Positions 1 to 6,703 of a stretch of DNA of 7,905 nt are shown piece after piece. The DNA is taken from positions 1 to 7,905 of the forward strand of contig JAUHVS010000254.1 of assembly GCA_030424955.1 (NCBI GenBank), in the 5' to 3' direction. Under the pieces are notes generated by a model that was not told the origin of the DNA, searched no databases, and worked only from the letters and a program-made list of their open reading frames with translations. Made by a program: the position numbers and the translations under genes. Position 1 is the first letter of the stretch. Each line of letters starts with the position of its first letter. Origin of the DNA: a bacterium. GTDB lineage: Bacteria > Myxococcota_A > Bradymonadia > UBA7976 > UBA1532.

Positions 1-200
1 CCCATGCCGCCCTCGCCGCCGGCGCCGCCCGCGCCGCCCGCGCCGCCCGCGCCGCCGGCGCCGCCCGCGCCGCCCGCTGCACCTGCGCCCCCCGCGCCCA
101 TGTCGGTGCTGGCGGCCGGGTCATCATCACAGCCGGTCATCCCCAGCAGGGCCACCGCGGCGGTGGCCATCATCAGGCGTCGGTAATCCTCGCGAAGCAT
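1..200 (-). CDS. Lipoprotein with Gly-Gly-Ala repeat linker, N-terminal part only
   Basis: The gene starts at the ATG at 200 and runs off the left edge after 66 codons, so its function cannot be told. The start is supported by a GGGGAG Shine-Dalgarno sequence (211-206) five bases upstream. The protein opens with basic residues (MLREDYRR) and a hydrophobic stretch (MMATAAVALLGM), then a lipobox-like MTGC that places the lipidated cysteine at residue 24. Three Asp residues follow the Cys. After about 10 more residues the chain becomes almost pure Gly/Ala: seven AGG triplets, then EGG, reaching the edge. Such a linker normally tethers a folded surface domain to the lipid anchor; that domain lies outside the window. 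The gene is divergent from the HEAT-repeat lipoprotein at 359. No stop codon interrupts the frame. Lipoprotein status is well supported; everything beyond residue 66 is unknown. Confidence 0.8.
   Translation of the reverse strand, partial: MLREDYRRLMMATAAVALLGMTGCDDDPAASTDMGAGGAGAAGGAGGAGGAGGAGGAGGAGGEGGM
22..75. repeat. 9-bp tandem repeat encoding Gly-Gly-Ala
   Basis: Six adjacent copies of the 9-mer gcgccgccc are present; the fourth copy has one change, and a degenerate copy lies at 13-21. Read on the minus strand, the repeat encodes the AGG triplets of the lipoprotein linker. Near-identity at the DNA level, not only in protein, suggests expansion by slippage, so copy number may vary between strains. 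Confidence 0.85.
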
Positions 201-358
201 GCGCTCTCCCCTTGAGCTCGGCCCTCAGGCGCCCGCTCCCTCCGCGCGCGCCCTGGGCATTTTGGTCCGGGTCCCCTTGCAAGTGCGGGGGGTCGCGCTC
301 AATCTAGCCTGCCTTTGTGGAAAACTTCACGTTCTCTGCTCGTCTCTGGGAGGACGCT
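201..358. promoter_or_regulatory. Divergent intergenic region between two lipoprotein genes
   Basis: This 158-bp gap must hold the promoters for both the leftward lipoprotein (start 200) and the rightward HEAT-repeat lipoprotein (start 359). Near its middle is the 8-bp palindrome CTTGCAAG (276-283). Its TTGCAA core could serve as a -35-like element on either strand. For the plus strand, AATCTA at 301-306 lies 18 bp downstream as a poor -10; TAGCCT at 305-310 is an alternative with no matching -35. None of these matches is strong, so the promoter positions are guesses; only the existence of a divergent control region is well supported. Confidence 0.4.
348..354 (+). promoter_or_regulatory. Shine-Dalgarno site fixing the GTG start at 359
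   Basis: GGGAGGA lies just upstream of the GTG at 359, with five bases between GGAGG and the start codon. It selects this GTG over the in-frame GTG at 317, which has no purine-rich sequence before it and would put 14 polar residues in front of the signal peptide. Confidence 0.8.
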
Positions 359-1438
359 GTGCGAACAACCCGCTCACTCTCCGCGTGCCTGTTTGTGTTT
401 GGGGCCCTCGCGGGCTGCCGCGAGCCGGCGGCGCCCAAGGGCCCGTCCAAGGCCCAGCAGGCCGCCGCCGCCACCGACATCGCGCCGCCCTCGGTGGCGC
501 CCTCGGCGCCGCGGGCGCAGCAGGCCGCGCGCATCAGCGATCTGCAGGCGGCCCTCACCGCCGCCGAGGCCTGCCTGCGGGACGGGCGGGTGGATCGCCG
601 CTGCGTGGCCTTCCGCAACCTCACCCGCAACCTGCGGGCCCACAAGGCCGACGCCACCTGGCAGGCCGATCTGCAGGCGGCGCTGGCGAAGCCCGGGGTC
701 GCCCGCCAGCTCGCCCTGGAGCTCTACGCCGACGCGGTGATCCCGCCGGCGGATCTGCCGAGCTTCATCACCGCCCTGATGGCGATCATCGACGATCCCA
801 AGGCCACCGAGCAGGACCGCCAGCACGCCGTGGAGTCCCTGGGGCCCGTCGAGAACCCCGCGGTGGCCGACAAGGCCCTGGCGCTGCTCGCCGCGGACGC
901 CTCGCCCCGGGTGAGCGCGGCCGCGGGCTACCTGCTGGGCAAGCCCGCCTTCGCGGCGGCCAAGGCCAAGTCGACGGTGGCGCTCATGGCGGCCCTCAAG
1001 GGCGACCGCCCGGCGGCCGTGAAGCGCGCGGCCATCCAGTCGCTGGCCAAGCTCGAGCACGCCCCGGCGGTGGACGTGCTGGTGACCCTGCTCGACGACG
1101 AGCTGGTGGGCGCCAACGCGGTGATGGCGCTGGCGGCCTTCGAGGATCCCAAGGCGTGGCAGTCGATCTTCGCGCGCATCGAGCGCGGGGCCGCCACGGG
1201 CAAGGTGCAGCCGGCGGTGCTCGCGGCGCTGATCCGCCTGCAGTCCAAGCCGGGCTACGACGCCAAGAAGCTGAGCGCGGCGCTCACCGCGCTGATCAAG
1301 AAGCTCGACGAGACGGCGGCGACGGATCGGGCGGCGGGGATGGCCCGCGATCTGGCCCGCCGCCACCTGGCGCGGCTCCAGAAGGCGGCGGCGCCGACCC
1401 CGGCGGCCAAGCCCGCCATGCCCCCGCCCGGCAAGTAG
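359..1438 (+). CDS. HEAT-repeat-like lipoprotein
   Basis: The 359-residue predicted lipoprotein begins VRTTRSLSACLFVFGALAGC: a short basic start, a hydrophobic core and a textbook lipobox (LAGC) that places the lipidated Cys at residue 20. A Pro/Ala/Gln-rich linker follows (about 21-57). From about residue 105 to 340 the chain is built of repeated amphipathic helix pairs with HEAT/armadillo-like spacing, for example around 154-195 (HAVESLGPVENPAV, then VSAAAGYLLGKP), 205-235 (KRAAIQSLAKLE) and 235-265. The tail is Ala/Pro/Lys-rich. HEAT arrays are scaffolds for protein binding; no catalytic motif is visible. It lies 85 bp upstream of ppk on the same strand, so co-transcription is possible, but a functional link to polyphosphate is not shown. 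GTG is chosen because of the Shine-Dalgarno sequence and because it gives a clean signal peptide. HEAT identity rests on pattern, not a profile search. Confidence 0.8.
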   Translation: MRTTRSLSACLFVFGALAGCREPAAPKGPSKAQQAAAATDIAPPSVAPSAPRAQQAARISDLQAALTAAEACLRDGRVDRRCVAFRNLTRNLRAHKADATWQADLQAALAKPGVARQLALELYADAVIPPADLPSFITALMAIIDDPKATEQDRQHAVESLGPVENPAVADKALALLAADASPRVSAAAGYLLGKPAFAAAKAKSTVALMAALKGDRPAAVKRAAIQSLAKLEHAPAVDVLVTLLDDELVGANAVMALAAFEDPKAWQSIFARIERGAATGKVQPAVLAALIRLQSKPGYDAKKLSAALTALIKKLDETAATDRAAGMARDLARRHLARLQKAAAPTPAAKPAMPPPGK

Positions 1439-1472
1439 CCGCCCGCCCGCCTGCGCCCCCGCAGGCCAACGG

Positions 1473-1498
1473 GCCACGGGTTTTCTCGGCCCCGTGGC
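1473..1498. repeat. Inverted repeat in the lipoprotein-ppk gap
   Basis: The 8-bp arms GCCACGGG (1473-1480) and CCCGTGGC (1491-1498) are perfectly complementary around a 10-base loop that contains TTTT. There is no T-tract after the stem on either strand, so a standard intrinsic terminator is unlikely. It could be an attenuating hairpin or a protein-binding palindrome just upstream of the ppk -10-like element. Confidence 0.45.
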
Positions 1499-1505
1499 GC
1501 CCCGG

Positions 1506-1514
1506 TGCTAGGCT
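1506..1514 (+). promoter_or_regulatory. Candidate extended -10 promoter for ppk
   Basis: TGCTAGGCT resembles an extended -10 element (TGn followed by TAGGCT, 1509-1514). No good -35 is found at 16-18 bp upstream. Only nine bases separate it from the ppk ATG, so transcription would start almost at the start codon. No Shine-Dalgarno sequence precedes this ATG, which fits a leaderless or near-leaderless transcript. Single-sequence evidence only. Confidence 0.4.
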
Positions 1515-1523
1515 GCGGGCGCC

Positions 1524-3596
1524 ATGATGAACACCCCTGATTTGAAGAGCCCCGCGCTGTACGTCAACCGGGAGCTGAGCCTGCTGGGTTTCTTTGAGCG
1601 CGTGCTGCAGATGGCGGGGCGCACCGAGATCCCGGCCCTGGAGCGCCTGCGCTTCCTCACCATCTGCTCCACCATCGTCGACGAGTTCTTCGAGATCCGC
1701 GTCGCGGGGGTGAAGGAGCGGGCCAAGCTGGGCGTGTTCCGGCCGACCATCGACGGCCTGGGCGCCCAGGAGCTGACGGCCGAGATCAACGGCCGGGTGC
1801 AGCGGTTCGTGGCCACCCAGTACGCGCTGCTCAACGAGTCCGTGCTGCCGGCCCTCTCCGATCGCGGGGTCAAGGTCATCAAGCGCATGCAGTGGACCAA
1901 GCCCCAGCGGCGCTGGGTCCGCAGCCACTTCCGCGAGCAGGTGCTGCCGGTGCTGACCCCGCTCAGCCTGGATCCGGTGCACCCCTTCCCGCGGGTGCTC
2001 AACAAGGCCCTCAACATGTTCGTGGTGCTCGAGGGCAAGGACGCCTTCGGGCGCTCCTCGGGCTACGCCGTGCTGCCGGTGCCGCGCTGCCTGCCCCGGA
2101 TCATCGCCCTGCCCGACGACGTGGCGGGGGCCCCCGACACCTTCGTGCTGCTGTCGAGCGTCATCCACGCCCACGTGGACGAGGTGTTCCCGGGCATGAA
2201 GGTTACCGGCTGCCACCAGTTCCGGGTGACCCGCAACGGCGATCTGTTCGTCGACGAGGAGGAGGTCGAGGATCTGCTCGACGCCCTCAAGGGCCAGCTC
2301 GACGGCCGGCGCTTCGGCGACGCGGTGCGGCTCGAGGTGGCCCGCACCTGCCCCGACGAGCACGCGCACTTCCTGCTGGAGCAGTTCGACCTGTCCGAGG
2401 GCGATCTGTACCGCGTGGACGGGCCGGTCAACCTGCACCGGCTGGTGGCGATCTACGATCTGGTGGACCGCCCCGAGCTGAAGTTCGACACCTTCACGCC
2501 CTCGCTGCGGGTGGCCAGCGGCGACATGTTCGACACCCTCAACCGGGGCGACGTGCTGCTGCACCACCCCTTCGAGAGCTTCGGGCCGGTGGTGGACTTC
2601 ATCCGCCAGGGGGCCGAGGACCCCGACGTGCTGGCCATCAAGATGACCGTCTACCGCACGGGCTCGCGCTCACCGGTGGTGGAGGCGCTGCTGCAGGCCG
2701 CGCGGGCGGGCAAGGAGGTCACGGCGGTCATCGAGCTGCGGGCGCGCTTCGACGAGGCCGCCAACATCGACCTGGCCACCCGGCTGCAAGAGGCCGGCGC
2801 GCACGTCGTGTACGGGGTGGTGGGCTACAAGACCCACTCGAAGATGCTCATGGTGGTGCGCCGCGAGGGCAAGCAGCTCAAGCGCTACGTGCACCTGGGC
2901 ACCGGCAACTACCACACGGGCACCGCGCGGGCGTACACCGACTTCAGCTACATGACCGCCCGCGAGGACGTGGGCGCCGACGTGCACGGCCTGTTCATGC
3001 AGCTCACCGGGCTGGGCCGGGCCGAGGCCATGCAGGTGCTGCTGCAGTCCCCGTTCACCCTGAAGGCGGGCATCCTGGCCCACATCGACTTCGAGGTCAG
3101 CGAGGCCCAGGCGGGCCGGCCGGCGCGCATCATCGCGAAGCTCAACTCCCTCAACGAGCCGGTGGTCATGGAGGCCCTCGCCCACGCCGCCAGCCAGGGC
3201 GTGCAGATCGATCTGATCGTGCGCGGCGTGTGCTGCCTGCGGCCCGGCGTCGCCGGCGTCACCGAGAACATCCGCGTGCGCTCCGTGCTGGGCCGGTTCT
3301 TGGAGCACAGCCGCATCTACTACTTCCACCAGGGGGGGGCCGAGGCGCTCTACCTGGCCAGCGCGGACTGGATGAGCCGCAACCTGAACCGGCGGGTGGA
3401 GACCTGCTTCCCCATCCTCGATCCGGCGCTCAAGAAGCAGGTCATGCAAGACGGCCTGCAGCTCTACCTCGACGACACCTCGGGGGCGTGGGTCATGCAG
3501 GCCGACGGCAGCTACGAGCCGGTGCGCCCCGAGGGCGAGGCGCCGGCGTTCTCGGCGCAGGCCGAACTGCTGTACCGCCTCGCCGACGTCATCTGA
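1524..3596 (+). CDS. ppk: Polyphosphate kinase 1
   Basis: The 690-residue protein matches PPK1 in length (E. coli 688) and throughout its sequence. PPK1 polymerises the terminal phosphate of ATP into inorganic polyphosphate, reversibly, through a phosphohistidine intermediate. The N-terminal domain begins with YVNRELSLLGFFERVL (13-28); HHPFESF is at 347-353. The catalytic domains keep the autophosphorylated His438 in GYKTHSK, the second conserved His595 in FLEHSRIYY, Arg378 (VYRTG) and Arg408 (ARFDE) for metal/phosphate binding, and Tyr471 (AYTDF). All five sit three residues beyond the E. coli positions 435, 592, 375, 405 and 468, so the core is collinear. LASADWMSRN (611-620) is the C-terminal signature. 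The start is the ATG at 1524; a second ATG follows directly. No Shine-Dalgarno sequence is present, unlike its neighbours. It converges with ppx, 15 bp between stops. The enzyme should be intact and active. Confidence 0.98.
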   Translation: MMNTPDLKSPALYVNRELSLLGFFERVLQMAGRTEIPALERLRFLTICSTIVDEFFEIRVAGVKERAKLGVFRPTIDGLGAQELTAEINGRVQRFVATQYALLNESVLPALSDRGVKVIKRMQWTKPQRRWVRSHFREQVLPVLTPLSLDPVHPFPRVLNKALNMFVVLEGKDAFGRSSGYAVLPVPRCLPRIIALPDDVAGAPDTFVLLSSVIHAHVDEVFPGMKVTGCHQFRVTRNGDLFVDEEEVEDLLDALKGQLDGRRFGDAVRLEVARTCPDEHAHFLLEQFDLSEGDLYRVDGPVNLHRLVAIYDLVDRPELKFDTFTPSLRVASGDMFDTLNRGDVLLHHPFESFGPVVDFIRQGAEDPDVLAIKMTVYRTGSRSPVVEALLQAARAGKEVTAVIELRARFDEAANIDLATRLQEAGAHVVYGVVGYKTHSKMLMVVRREGKQLKRYVHLGTGNYHTGTARAYTDFSYMTAREDVGADVHGLFMQLTGLGRAEAMQVLLQSPFTLKAGILAHIDFEVSEAQAGRPARIIAKLNSLNEPVVMEALAHAASQGVQIDLIVRGVCCLRPGVAGVTENIRVRSVLGRFLEHSRIYYFHQGGAEALYLASADWMSRNLNRRVETCFPILDPALKKQVMQDGLQLYLDDTSGAWVMQADGSYEPVRPEGEAPAFSAQAELLYRLADVI

Positions 3597-3615
3597 GGGG
3601 CGCCGGCCCGCTCAG
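3593..3615. terminator. Hairpin spanning the convergent ppk and ppx stop codons
   Basis: CTGAG-GGGC (3593-3601) pairs with GCCC-g-CTCAG (3606-3615), giving a nine-base-pair stem with a single bulged G at 3610 and a GCCG loop. The stem includes the TGA of ppk (3594-3596) and the TGA of ppx (3614-3612). As a near-palindrome it forms in both transcripts, so it could end or protect both mRNAs. It lacks a T-tract in either direction, so it is not a classical intrinsic terminator; a stabilising or pausing role is equally possible. Confidence 0.45.
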
Positions 3616-5099
3616 GCCCAGGTCAGCACGAAGCCCAGGCCCGCGAAGACCTTGGCCTCGGTCTCGAGATCCGCGCGGGTCAGCGGCCGGTCGGCCAGGT
3701 AGCGCGGCGGGCAGCCCAGGGTGAGCTGCGCGCCCTCGACGGTCAGCGACATCTCGGGCCGCGCCTCGGGGTTGCGGGTGCGGTTGAGGCTGACGGCCAG
3801 CCGCAGCACCACCAGCAGCCGCTCGATGAACTCGAACCGGCTCACCCCCAGCGCCTCGATCTGCTCGCGCTTGTACTTGCGGCGGTGGCCCATCAGCAGG
3901 GCGGCCAGCAGGGCCTGCTCGCCCTGCGAGAACCCGGGCATGTCGGCGTGGGCCACCAGGTAGGCGCCGTGCTTGTGGTGGCCCGAGAAGCTCACGGCCT
4001 TGCCGATCTCGTGGAGCTGCGCGGCCCAGCGCAGGTAGCGGGCGCTCTCGGCCTGGTCGAGCCCCAGGGCCGGGCCCACCTGGGCCAGCAGGCTCAGCGC
4101 CACGGCCTCCACCCGGGCGGCCTGCCCCGCGTCGGCGTCGAAGCGCGTGCGCAGCCGCTGCACCGTGCGCTCCCGCACGTCGTCGTGGTGCGCGCGGCCC
4201 AGCAGATCGAACACCACGCCCTCGCGCAGCGCGGCCTTGCTCGCCACCATCTCTTCGATCTTGAGGGCCCGGAACACGCCGCTCAGCACGGCGTAGCCGC
4301 CCACCAGCACCTCCCGGCGCTCGGGCTTCAGGCCGGGCAGGTCGATGGCGCTGACGTGGCCGGCCCGCAGCAGGGCCTCGCCCAGGACGTCCAGGCTGTC
4401 GCGGCGGATGCTGTGGTGCCCCCAGCCCGACTCGGTGATCACCGACTGCACGGCGTTGATGGTGCCCGACGAGCCGTAGCACACGTCCCAGCCCAGCTCG
4501 CGGTAGAGCCGGTGCACGGGGCCCAGCTCCAGCCGCGCGGCGATGGTGGCCTCGGCCAGCGCCTCGGCGGTGATGATCCCCCGCGGGAAGAACTGGCGGG
4601 TCCAGCTCACGCAGCCCATGTGCAGGCTGTCGGCGCGGTCCACCTGGTCCACCTCGCCCACGATGCACTCGGTGCTCCCGCCGCCGATGTCCACCACCAG
4701 CCGGCGCCCCAGGGTGTCCTCGATGGACCGGTTGACCCCCAGGAACACCAGCCGGGCTTCCTCCTGGCCGCTGATGATCTCGATGGGGTGGCCCAGGGCC
4801 TCGCGGGCCAGGGCCAGGAAGGTGCGCTGGTTCACCGCGCGGCGCAGGGTGCTGGTGGCCACCACGCGCACCCGCTCGGGCGAGAAGGTCGCCAGCCGCT
4901 GGCCGAAGCGGCGCAGGGACGCCAGGGCCCGCCACTGGGCCTCCTCGCTCAGGCGATCGGCGGCGTCCAGGCCAGCGGCGAGCTGCACGCGCTCCTTGAG
5001 CTTGTCGACCACCTGCAGGCCGCCCCCGTCTGCGCGGGTGATGACCAGGTGGAAGCTGTTCGATCCCAGGTCGACGGCGGCGTACGTGGTGTCAGGCAT
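3612..5099 (-). CDS. ppx: Exopolyphosphatase (Ppx/GppA family)
   Basis: The 495-residue protein (E. coli GppA 494, Ppx 513) removes terminal phosphates from polyphosphate; family members also convert pppGpp to ppGpp. The actin/Hsp70-like ATPase fold is visible: first phosphate loop AAVDLGSNSFHLVI (7-20), VVATSTLRRA (79-88), the acidic catalytic region IISGQEEARL (108-117, Glu113/Glu114), second phosphate loop VVDIGGGSTECIVG (135-148), YGSSGTINAV (208-217) and GGYAVLSG (267-274). The C-terminal half is HD-like, with LHEIGKAVSFSGHHKHGAYL (362-381) and a later MGHRRK. The ATG at 5099 has GGGAG eight bases upstream; the open frame continues to 5444 but that extension overlaps the SIR2 gene and has no Ppx homology. 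It is the last gene of a minus-strand trio. Sequence reading cannot separate Ppx from GppA preference; proximity to ppk favours Ppx. Confidence 0.93.
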   Translation of the reverse strand: MPDTTYAAVDLGSNSFHLVITRADGGGLQVVDKLKERVQLAAGLDAADRLSEEAQWRALASLRRFGQRLATFSPERVRVVATSTLRRAVNQRTFLALAREALGHPIEIISGQEEARLVFLGVNRSIEDTLGRRLVVDIGGGSTECIVGEVDQVDRADSLHMGCVSWTRQFFPRGIITAEALAEATIAARLELGPVHRLYRELGWDVCYGSSGTINAVQSVITESGWGHHSIRRDSLDVLGEALLRAGHVSAIDLPGLKPERREVLVGGYAVLSGVFRALKIEEMVASKAALREGVVFDLLGRAHHDDVRERTVQRLRTRFDADAGQAARVEAVALSLLAQVGPALGLDQAESARYLRWAAQLHEIGKAVSFSGHHKHGAYLVAHADMPGFSQGEQALLAALLMGHRRKYKREQIEALGVSRFEFIERLLVVLRLAVSLNRTRNPEARPEMSLTVEGAQLTLGCPPRYLADRPLTRADLETEAKVFAGLGFVLTWA

Positions 5100-5137
5100 G
5101 GCGGGCTCTCCCGGGCTCGGTGCGCGCGGACTATGGG

Positions 5138-6703
5138 TCAAGGGCCCTGCCCATCGCCAGCCTTGCCCGGCCCGCGGCCGCCCAGGGCCGCCAGCAGGCG
5201 CCGGACGTGCGCGAAGGCGGGGGACGCCTGGGCGGCCTCCGAGGCGTGCGTCAGCGGCAGCAGCAGATCCCGCAGGGCGAGGTCGCTCTCGTCCAGGGCG
5301 TCGATGAAGCGCGGATCGAGCAGGTGGGCCTGGGCGGTGGCCTGGTAGCCCACGTCGTCGAGGAAGATCTCGAGCCGTCGGGCGGCCTCGGCCACGCCGT
5401 CGCCCTGGTCGAAGCCGTCCTCCCAGTGCAGGTCGTGGGTCCACAGCGACTTCACCAGCCGGTCGCGGGTGAGCATCAGCGCGGTGCCCAGCTCGTGGGC
5501 GCGGGCGGCGTCGGCCGGGCCGTCGGGGTGCACGGCGCGGCGCACCTCGTCCACGATGCGCAGGAAGTTGTCGTCGCGCATCGAGAACCCGATGAACACC
5601 ATGTGCTTGGTGATCAGCATCGCCTGCACGATGCCCGCCAGCGCGGCGTTGCGCACCGCGTAGCGCAGGTAGTTCTGGCGGGTGAGGATGATGTCCTCGG
5701 GGTGGGCCAGGCAGCCGTGCATCTTCAGCAGCCAGGGGCCGGCGCGCCGGGTGGGCTCGCGGGGCAGCACCGCCAGGGGTCGGCCCGCGGCGGCGCTCGC
5801 CTGCTCAAACAGCTGATCGTAGTTGGTGGTGACCGACTCGCTCACCGGCAGCCCGGCCAGCAGGCCGTGGGCCAGGCCGTAGCAGGGCGGGGTCCCCAGC
5901 ACCTCCACCACGGCCTGGCCGACGTTGCGCTGCTGCGCCGCCAGCTTGAGGGCCACGTACTCGGCGCGATCCAGGGCGTGCTGGGCCTCGTACAGGCCCA
6001 GCTCCTCGGCGTCGAGGCCGGCGTAGGCGCCCAGGCGGGTCAGCAGGGTGTCCCAGTCGGGCAGCCCGGCGCCGATGCTCACGCCGGCCCCCAGGAACAG
6101 CACCAGCTGCCCCTGCTGGGCCTTCCGCGCCAGGCGGGTGACGGCCTGGCGCAGGGCGGCAGGCAGCGCGGTGAAGTCCGCCGCCGTGCGCAGGCTCTGG
6201 GCCGCCGCGTAGTGGGCGGCCTCGCGGGTGACCAGGGCGATGTCCACGCCGTGGGCCGTCGCCGCGGCGCGCAGGGCGGGCATCAGCTGCGCGAGCACGG
6301 CGCCGGCGGTCTGGTAGTTGCCCCCCGCCCCGGTGCCCACCACCGGCAGGGCGATGAGCCGCCGGGCCCGGCGGGTGATCTGGGGTTGCCGGGCCACGTG
6401 GGCCACGAAGGCCACGGCCCGGCTGGTGACCCCTTCGGGATCGCGCCCGGTCGTGTCCACCAGCCAGGGGCGGGGGCTGCCGTGCGGCAGGGCCACGGGC
6501 ACGGCCGCGCGGCCCGCCATGCGCGCGTCCTGCCGCGGGCTGCGGCCGTCGCTCCACGCCCCCGCGGCCCGCAGGGCGTCGTCGTCGCCCACCGCGCGCC
6601 AGAACCCCCGGGAGACGTGCAGGCTGCCGGCGCAGGGCAGCAGCCAGTCATCGCAGGCCAGCTTCGCCAGATCGCCGCGCATCACGAACAGGTGGCCGCC
6701 CAT
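5138..6703 (-). CDS. Macro-like/SIR2 fusion protein, putative NAD-hydrolysing effector
   Basis: The 521-residue protein has two parts. Residues 1-170 resemble a macro (ADP-ribose-binding) domain: LFVMRGDLAKLACDDWLLP (5-23) matches the family's GDIT-L-VDAIVN start, IALPVVGTGAGGNY (117-130) the second phosphate loop, and DIALVTREAAHYAAAQSL (154-171) the last strand and helix. Residues 195-455 are a SIR2-like domain of the bacterial defence type: VLFLGAGVSIGAGLPDW (201-217) is the nucleotide loop, SVTTNYDQLFE (290-300) holds the conserved Asn294, LLKMHGCL (325-332) the conserved His329, followed by FIGFSMRDDNF (370-380). In Thoeris ThsA the equivalent Asn and His destroy NAD. There is no signal peptide, so it is cytoplasmic. 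The ATG at 6703 lies two bases after the upstream stop; ppx follows 38 bp downstream. The SIR2 assignment is firm. The macro assignment and the NADase role are inferred; a NAD-dependent deacylase is less likely because no zinc-binding Cys set is seen. Confidence 0.85.
   Translation of the reverse strand: MGGHLFVMRGDLAKLACDDWLLPCAGSLHVSRGFWRAVGDDDALRAAGAWSDGRSPRQDARMAGRAAVPVALPHGSPRPWLVDTTGRDPEGVTSRAVAFVAHVARQPQITRRARRLIALPVVGTGAGGNYQTAGAVLAQLMPALRAAATAHGVDIALVTREAAHYAAAQSLRTAADFTALPAALRQAVTRLARKAQQGQLVLFLGAGVSIGAGLPDWDTLLTRLGAYAGLDAEELGLYEAQHALDRAEYVALKLAAQQRNVGQAVVEVLGTPPCYGLAHGLLAGLPVSESVTTNYDQLFEQASAAAGRPLAVLPREPTRRAGPWLLKMHGCLAHPEDIILTRQNYLRYAVRNAALAGIVQAMLITKHMVFIGFSMRDDNFLRIVDEVRRAVHPDGPADAARAHELGTALMLTRDRLVKSLWTHDLHWEDGFDQGDGVAEAARRLEIFLDDVGYQATAQAHLLDPRFIDALDESDLALRDLLLPLTHASEAAQASPAFAHVRRLLAALGGRGPGKAGDGQGP

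Noticed and set aside
317..358. GTG at 317 as start of the HEAT lipoprotein
   Set aside because: No ribosome site precedes it and it adds acidic/polar residues before the signal peptide; the GTG at 359 fits both criteria.
1473..1498. Intrinsic terminator after the HEAT lipoprotein
   Set aside because: The stem is clear, but no T-tract follows it on either strand; it is listed only as an inverted repeat.
199..1527. Long open plus-strand frame (442 codons) over the HEAT lipoprotein
   Set aside because: It is rich in Gly/Arg/Pro/Ala with no domain pattern, and overlaps the lipoprotein gene, which has a signal peptide, lipobox and ribosome site. It is a GC-bias shadow.
1892..3724. 610-codon plus-strand frame inside ppk and past its stop
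   Set aside because: Its Arg/Gly/Pro-rich composition and full overlap with the unmistakable ppk frame mark it as a shadow.
3885..5348. 487-codon plus-strand frame antisense to ppx
   Set aside because: His/Gln/Ala-rich translation typical of a shadow opposite a GC-rich gene; ppx motifs on the other strand are unambiguous.
5100..5444. N-terminal extension of ppx to an ATG at 5444
   Set aside because: The extra 115 residues are Arg/Pro/Gly-rich, overlap the SIR2 gene and lie outside the Ppx family; the ATG at 5099 has a ribosome site and gives the normal length.
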